From positions 1 through 11,322 of the forward strand of contig JAEZKI010000182.1 of the NCBI GenBank assembly GCA_023415525.1: DNA of 11,322 nucleotides. Direction: 5' to 3'. Under the pieces are notes generated by a model. It had not been told where the DNA came from. It worked only from the letters and a program-made list of their open reading frames with translations, and made no database searches. The stretch comes from Bacillota bacterium. GTDB lineage: Bacteria; Bacillota; Clostridia; Lachnospirales; Cellulosilyticaceae. This document shows, piece by piece, positions 7,214-11,322 of this stretch (its first letter is position 1; every line of letters begins with the position of its first letter). The translations under genes and the position numbers were made by a program.

Positions 7214-9427
7214 GTGAGGAAAAATTTTAAGAAGACACTACTGCTTATTGGAACAGTAGCATGCTTAAGTACGATGCCAGGCTACGTAATGGCACAATCT
7301 GATAATGGTTTTTCTAAAGGAATTGTATTAGAAAAAACAGGTTATCAATTTACAGAAGCTAATGCAATAAGCTTAAGAATGGACCTTAAAGATACTATAG
7401 ACTATAACGATACGAAAAGAACCTTTTATGTGACATTGGAGAATGCCAAGTGGTTAGATAGCATCAATACAGTTAATACCGATAAGTATTTTAAAGCAAC
7501 CACCTTTAAAAAAGTGGATAATACAACACTAGAAGTTAAAATGAATAATTCCATACTAGCAGGTGTCAAATACATTCCACTTCTAGTAGAGCTTACTGGG
7601 GGAGAAGCTAAAGCAAGTATAGATGGGATGGGAACAAAGTTTAGTGATATGAACAAAACGACTTTTGCCATCACCAGTGAAAGTAAAGCAGAAGTTACAG
7701 TAGGAGAGATTCCTTCTATTGGAAAAGAAGATAATGTAGCCATTATTCGGATAGATGAAGTGATTAAGGGTTCTATGGCCGATAGCAATCGACAAGAAGA
7801 TAGAGATATTACCTTAGAACTTTTAAGTGATCATTATACGTTTGAAAATAGCAAACCTTTAGTAACAGGGACTAAGGGTTTTACAGGTATGACCTCTAAG
7901 CTTAAGGAAGATGATCGATATACCCAAGCTAATGAACTCATATCTACACGCTATGGAAGTTCCAATGGCAAGGAAGATAGGACTATTATTAGGCTTTCAC
8001 TCCCTAAGAGAGAGGATATGACAGCTCCTGGGAGATTGGCTATTAGTGAACTAAGAGTAAAAACGAATAACTTTAAACCAGAAACGTTAAGGATCAAGGT
8101 AAGTGGAACCTATATTAATGACAAGGTCGTAGAAGTAGCTGTGGCAAAGGAATATGGTATTTTAATCAGTGATGATGCTAGAAAAACGACGGAAATAAGA
8201 AATGGTAATAGTGATAAGGTTTCTTTTACAGTAGAAGAAGATGTTTTAGAGAGCTTTACAAAAGGACGTACCATGGAAATTACTCTTGAGAACGGCTACC
8301 TATCTTCTAAACAAAAAGCCGGCATTAGTAATCTTTCATTAGGTAAGATTTTATTAAATAATCAAGATATTACAAAGACAACGACTATTAATCCTGTTGT
8401 TAAAGGAGATTATTTGGTAGGCTTTAACTTTGATATTCCTGAGTTAGATAGCTCCATTCGCAATAAGTTTACTATTGAAGGCTTGGAGGTTTACGCCCCT
8501 ACAACAGCAAGTGGCGACATCAAAGTAACTAGTGAAGTAAGGGGAGAGGACCTTAAAGCCTCAACTACCATTGCACAGATCAAGACAGCTACCCAAATGC
8601 AAGTGTCTCCCTTAAAATTAAAAGTGGGTATTAAAGACCAAGTAGGTGGTAAGCTAATTATCAAAGAAACAGATAAAGCCATGTTAAATACAGGTGTTTT
8701 AGAGCTGGAGATTGAAGAGCAAAGTGGTATCACTTATGGTGAAGTGCCAGAGGTAAAGGTGGTAGAAGGAAATCTGAGGATAGGTAGTGTCAACTACGAT
8801 GCCATTGTACCTAATAAACTCAAAATTAACATTGAAAGAGGCTCAAGTAAAGCTTCTACTCTTGAGATAAGTGGTTTTACAGTAACAGTAGATAATACGG
8901 TACCAGATGGTCATTATAAGCTTTCTATCAAGGGAACAGCTATTTCACCAGATGTGAACTTTGGGGCTATTGAATACCCTAATTTTATGAGTATAGGAGA
9001 TGTACCAGTAACAGAAAAACCTACAGCACCTCAGTTTGATCAGATTGTTACAACTCAAGCGTCTCAATTTGTAATAGGGAGCAAGATTTATCTTGTCAAT
9101 GGTGTACCTAAGACCATGGATGGAGCAGCCTATATTGAAGATAATAGAACTATGGTACCTGTACGATATGTAGCAGATGCAGTAGGTATTCCAGGAGAGG
9201 CTATTAGCTTCAAAGATCAAGTCATTACCATTACAGCGCCTAATCAAACCATTAAGTTAGAAGTGGGAAGCAATATGATAGAGATTAATGGAAAAAGACA
9301 AGGTATGAGTGGTAGAGCGGTTATTAAAGAGAGCAGGGCTTATGTGCCTGTTGCAGAGATTGCTAAAGCGCTTGGATTACAAATAGAATGGGAACCAAAG
9401 ACACAAACAGCAACTTTTAAATATTAA
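7214..9427 (+). CDS. Secreted multi-domain protein with C-terminal copper-amine-oxidase-N (stalk) domain
   Basis: A 737-residue exported protein. The signal peptide has a basic start (MRKNFKK), a hydrophobic core (TLLLIGTVACLS) and a likely cleavage after VMA at residue 27. Residues 28 to about 595 are strand-rich with no Cys after cleavage. They look like three or four loosely related beta modules, each beginning with a pattern such as FYVTLENAKW (71-80), DITLELLSDHYTF (198-210), MEITLENGYL (354-363) or VLELEIEEQSG (495-505), and often ending in a 'LxIxxFxV ... IkGtx' strand pair (276-299, 550-576). A Pro/Thr linker (597-607) leads to a CuAO-N stalk domain (about 619-737) made of two half-repeats with RTMVPVRYVADAVG (645-658) and RAYVPVAEIAKALG (708-721). 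Despite the domain's name there is no oxidase; in clostridia it is found on wall-associated proteins. The start is GTG with AAGGGAG 8 nt upstream; the overlapping ATG at 7212 is followed at once by TGA. Function of the modules is unknown to me. Confidence 0.88.
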   Translation: MRKNFKKTLLLIGTVACLSTMPGYVMAQSDNGFSKGIVLEKTGYQFTEANAISLRMDLKDTIDYNDTKRTFYVTLENAKWLDSINTVNTDKYFKATTFKKVDNTTLEVKMNNSILAGVKYIPLLVELTGGEAKASIDGMGTKFSDMNKTTFAITSESKAEVTVGEIPSIGKEDNVAIIRIDEVIKGSMADSNRQEDRDITLELLSDHYTFENSKPLVTGTKGFTGMTSKLKEDDRYTQANELISTRYGSSNGKEDRTIIRLSLPKREDMTAPGRLAISELRVKTNNFKPETLRIKVSGTYINDKVVEVAVAKEYGILISDDARKTTEIRNGNSDKVSFTVEEDVLESFTKGRTMEITLENGYLSSKQKAGISNLSLGKILLNNQDITKTTTINPVVKGDYLVGFNFDIPELDSSIRNKFTIEGLEVYAPTTASGDIKVTSEVRGEDLKASTTIAQIKTATQMQVSPLKLKVGIKDQVGGKLIIKETDKAMLNTGVLELEIEEQSGITYGEVPEVKVVEGNLRIGSVNYDAIVPNKLKINIERGSSKASTLEISGFTVTVDNTVPDGHYKLSIKGTAISPDVNFGAIEYPNFMSIGDVPVTEKPTAPQFDQIVTTQASQFVIGSKIYLVNGVPKTMDGAAYIEDNRTMVPVRYVADAVGIPGEAISFKDQVITITAPNQTIKLEVGSNMIEINGKRQGMSGRAVIKESRAYVPVAEIAKALGLQIEWEPKTQTATFKY

Positions 9428-9447
9428 TAAAAAGAAATATTAAATAA

Positions 9448-9537
9448 AAGGGGTCATCTCACTGGATAGACTCCCTTGTAGGTAGACCGATGAGTTTGCT
9501 TAGGGGGATGAAGTGAGAAGGCCTCTTCTTTACTTTT
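9448..9537 (+). terminator. Long two-tier hairpin, probable terminator of the stalk-protein gene
   Basis: A 16-position stem (9448-9463 with 9512-9527; one A-A mismatch, two G-U pairs) closes a 48-nt loop and is followed by CTTTACTTTT. Inside the loop CTCCCT (9471-9476) can pair with AGGGGG (9502-9507), giving a second tier. The left arm shares GGGGTCATCTCA exactly with the terminator at 10474-10502. It lies 20 bp after the stop codon. Termination is the simplest role, but the large loop is unusual. The rest of this 253-bp gap holds only the downstream gene's likely promoter and ribosome site. Confidence 0.6.
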
Positions 9538-9598
9538 AAGGTTTTCTCAACTAGCTTTTTTGCTCATGAATCAAAAATAGCACAGATAATATTAAAAA

Positions 9599-9628
9599 AT
9601 GACATAGAAGTCTCAGAGAAAGTATTGT
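9599..9628 (+). promoter_or_regulatory. Candidate promoter for the discoidin-like protein gene
   Basis: ATGACA (9599-9604), a 5-of-6 match to -35, and TATTGT (9623-9628), a 4-of-6 match to -10, are separated by 18 bp. It would yield a leader of about 45 nt. Confidence 0.35.
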
Positions 9629-9680
9629 AGTATGGAAGAAATAAGGGAAGAAGTTACAGTTAAAGGGAGGATAGGAAGTC

Positions 9681-10466
9681 ATGAAAATAGAGATTATTAA
9701 TGATAAAGGTGAAAAACTTTTTGAAGGACAAGAGGAAAGAGAAATTGATTTGGTGGTAGAAAGAGAATATGAAAAGGGGGATTACATACGTATAACAGAC
9801 ATTGAGGCACCTTGTTATCTGGTGGTGCAAGTAGATGATGTACTAGGTGAAGCTTTGATTTATGCCACCAGTAAAGAAATAAACTATAGAATTCCTTTTG
9901 AACAAATGAAAGGTGCTCATTCACCCAAGACATTTGCAGGGCCTACTCATCTATTACATGTTCGTTATGCAAGAGAGCAGGAATGGTCAAGCTATAGAAA
10001 TTTAGCTCTTAATGTGATGGCACAACATGAATTTGAGGGATATTATCCTTATGCTCGTGCTAATGTGGAGACAAGGGGAGAAGCTGTCTTTGCTGCACGC
10101 AATGTTATTGATGGCATAAAGTGTAATACTAGCCATGGAGAATGGCCTTATGGTTCTTGGGGAATTAACCAAAGAAAGGATGCCACCATCAAAATTGATT
10201 TGGGACGAGAAGTAGAGATGGAAGAACTGATCCTCTATACAAGAGCTGATTTTCCACATGATAGTTGGTGGACACAAGTTACTGTTACTTTTTCAGATGG
10301 CACTTCTAGGATCTGTTCATTGGAGAAAACAGAGAAAGCCCAACTTCTTAAACTACCACCTATAAAAGCAAGCTGGATTATGCTAAGTGAACTGATTAAA
10401 GCAGAAGATGAGTCTCCTTTTCCTGCTTTGACACAAGTTGAGATTTGGGGAAGAACATCTAAATAA
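9681..10466 (+). CDS. Protein with a discoidin (F5/8 type C)-like C-terminal domain; function unknown
   Basis: A 261-residue protein without signal peptide, lipobox or membrane segment, so probably cytoplasmic. Residues 1 to about 95 form a strand-rich N-terminal part (DYIRITDIEAPCYLVVQVDD). Residues about 115-258 look like a galactose-binding-like jelly roll: FAARNVIDGIKCNTSHGEWP (137-156), a predicted strand ATIKIDLGREVEMEELILYTR (168-188), WWTQVTVTFSDGTS (196-209), then LPALTQVEIWG-like ending (249-257). These are the positions where F5/8-type-C domains carry their 'A.nviDG', 'idLg....i..i.iy' and closing 'EieiyG' strands. Such domains commonly bind carbohydrates. The ATG has GGGAGG 10 nt upstream (9665-9670). 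It converges with a heparinase II/III-family gene, which suggests but does not prove a role in uronate-rich glycan use. No enzyme motif is evident. Confidence 0.72.
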   Translation: MKIEIINDKGEKLFEGQEEREIDLVVEREYEKGDYIRITDIEAPCYLVVQVDDVLGEALIYATSKEINYRIPFEQMKGAHSPKTFAGPTHLLHVRYAREQEWSSYRNLALNVMAQHEFEGYYPYARANVETRGEAVFAARNVIDGIKCNTSHGEWPYGSWGINQRKDATIKIDLGREVEMEELILYTRADFPHDSWWTQVTVTFSDGTSRICSLEKTEKAQLLKLPPIKASWIMLSELIKAEDESPFPALTQVEIWGRTSK

Positions 10467-10473
10467 AGAAACA

Positions 10474-10502
10474 AGGGGGTCATCTCAGCGAGATGGCCCC
10501 TT
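10474..10502. terminator. Bidirectional terminator between convergent discoidin-like and lyase genes
   Basis: A 13-bp stem (10474-10486 with 10490-10502; two G-U pairs on the plus strand) has a 3-nt AGC loop. It lies 7 bp after one stop codon and 10 bp from the other. The minus-strand tail TTGTTTCTTTATTT is T-rich, and the plus-strand tail is CATAATGTTATTATT. Confidence 0.85.
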
Positions 10503-10512
10503 CATAATGTTA

Positions 10513-11322
10513 TTATTCCATATAAATAGATAGAGTAGGTTGAGATAAGGTAAGGCGTATACGGTAAATCTCATGTTCCCAGCAAGTTTGAAGCCGGGGG
10601 TCTTCAATAGTTAAGGCTTCAATAGTCAAATCTTTGTAAGGACCTTCTATATGAATAGCACCTAAATCACCTAATTGGAGGGTAGAAGGTAAGGAAGAAA
10701 GGCTACTCCATTTATTGCTAAAGACAGGTTTTTCATAGGTCATAAAGTTTAAGATTATCTCACTAGTCTCATAAGCTGTAAAGGTGTCTCGTAAGTGAAT
10801 TCCTTTTCCTTTTTCTAAGCTAACTTCTCGTTTATAACGGGTTATCTTACATTCTTTAGGATAGGCATTGGCTAATTCCATGGTGATGGAGCTTGTAGAG
10901 GGTGAGAAATAGTGAGTAACATCCGTTGCTCTAAAAGAAGGACCTGCTTGTTGCATGTGGCCATTTAACGTAGGCAGGTTGTGGTAATCAGATTGCATAG
11001 TCCAGATTTCATAACGTCTAGGAGAAAAAGTCTTTTGGGTGTAGCTTTCTACTCCTACATCAATAAGAAAAGGCTTTCCATCTTTGTAGAGGGTCATACT
11101 CCCCACATCGTTGTGATTATGACTATCATCATTATCTCCAGCCTTAACAGCTAAGACATAGCGACGATCACGTGCTATAAAGAGCCCTACACTGGGGTAG
11201 TATAAATCCTTTGGAAGACAAGGCGAAGAAGAGTAAGACATAATCTCTTCATGGGTGAAGAGAGCCTGTACACGATAGAAGAGATTGATTTCTTCTGGGA
11301 GCAAGGGAGAACCATGTAAATG
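10513..11322 (-). CDS. Heparinase II/III family polysaccharide lyase, C-terminal part (5' end outside window)
   Basis: The frame is open to the right edge (codons from 11322 read HLHGSPLLPEE), so the TTG at 11304 is internal and the gene starts beyond the window. About 269 residues remain of proteins that usually have about 600 or more; the N-terminal alpha/alpha-toroid is missing here. The visible part is the beta-sandwich region. The hallmark is DSHNHNDVGSMTLYKDGKP (HNHND at 11107-11121), followed by PFLIDVG (Asp at 11059-11061) and DYHNLPTLNG (His at 10981-10983). By homology with heparinase II the first His of HNHND is catalytic, and the second His, the LIDVG Asp and the YHNLP His form the zinc site. 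All are present, so the enzyme is probably active on a uronic-acid-containing glycan. Substrate (heparin-like, alginate-like or oligosaccharide) and location cannot be decided because the N-terminus is not visible. Confidence 0.92.
   Translation of the reverse strand, partial: HLHGSPLLPEEINLFYRVQALFTHEEIMSYSSSPCLPKDLYYPSVGLFIARDRRYVLAVKAGDNDDSHNHNDVGSMTLYKDGKPFLIDVGVESYTQKTFSPRRYEIWTMQSDYHNLPTLNGHMQQAGPSFRATDVTHYFSPSTSSITMELANAYPKECKITRYKREVSLEKGKGIHLRDTFTAYETSEIILNFMTYEKPVFSNKWSSLSSLPSTLQLGDLGAIHIEGPYKDLTIEALTIEDPRLQTCWEHEIYRIRLTLSQPTLSIYME

Noticed and set aside
7426..7788. Open frames on the minus strand inside the stalk-protein gene (also 8491-8733 and 8945-9247)
   Set aside because: They lie wholly opposite a strongly supported gene, have low-complexity Ser/Leu-rich products and no ribosome binding sites of note.
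7214..9427. Copper amine oxidase enzyme
   Set aside because: Only the small N-terminal stalk-type domain of that family is present, at the C-terminus; no catalytic oxidase domain exists.
10513..11304. Complete small lyase beginning at the TTG at 11304
   Set aside because: The frame continues open to the window edge and the N-terminal toroid of the family is missing, so it is the 3' part of a larger gene.

Overview
The window is AT-rich, densely coded chromosomal DNA from a low-GC Firmicute, most likely a Clostridia member (Lachnospirales or a relative). This placement is an inference. It rests on strong AAGGAG/GGGAGG-type ribosome binding sites, occasional GTG starts, a methionyl-tRNA synthetase with a fused C-terminal tRNA-binding domain, a duplicated P-loop ATPase of a type seen mainly in clostridia and bacilli, and a secreted protein ending in a copper-amine-oxidase-N ('stalk') domain. 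No rRNA, tRNA, CRISPR array, transposase or phage gene is visible. No gene is visibly broken; the two edge genes are simply cut by the window.

Layout, left to right. The window opens inside metG (+), which ends at a strong bidirectional hairpin shared with a convergent minus-strand gene. That gene encodes an uncharacterised ATPase built from two tandem copies of one P-loop module. Next is a compact minus-strand operon for an ABC importer of the NitT/TauT/NMT1 class: lipoprotein, then permease, then ATPase, with overlapping genes. A 186-bp divergent intergenic region separates it from plus-strand genes: a GT39/PMT-family protein mannosyltransferase with a discoidin-like insert in its first outer loop; a HAD-type 5'(3')-deoxyribonucleotidase; a 737-residue secreted multi-domain stalk protein; and a signal-less protein with a discoidin-like C-terminal domain. 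The window closes with the 3' part of a heparinase II/III-family polysaccharide lyase on the minus strand, convergent with the discoidin-like gene across a shared terminator.

How the parts may fit together. The right half leans toward the cell surface and glycans: a membrane protein glycosyltransferase, a secreted stalk-domain protein that is a conceivable glycosylation substrate, a carbohydrate-binding-like protein and a uronate-polysaccharide lyase. However, terminators and separate promoters suggest these are mostly single-gene units rather than one operon, so a shared pathway is only a hypothesis. The ABC importer is a clear operon with unknown substrate. I found no compelling evidence for a complete new multi-gene system. 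The most distinctive items are the duplicated ATPase, the domain insertion in the mannosyltransferase, the modular stalk protein, and two sequence-related hairpins that bracket the discoidin-like gene, one of them carrying a 48-nt loop.
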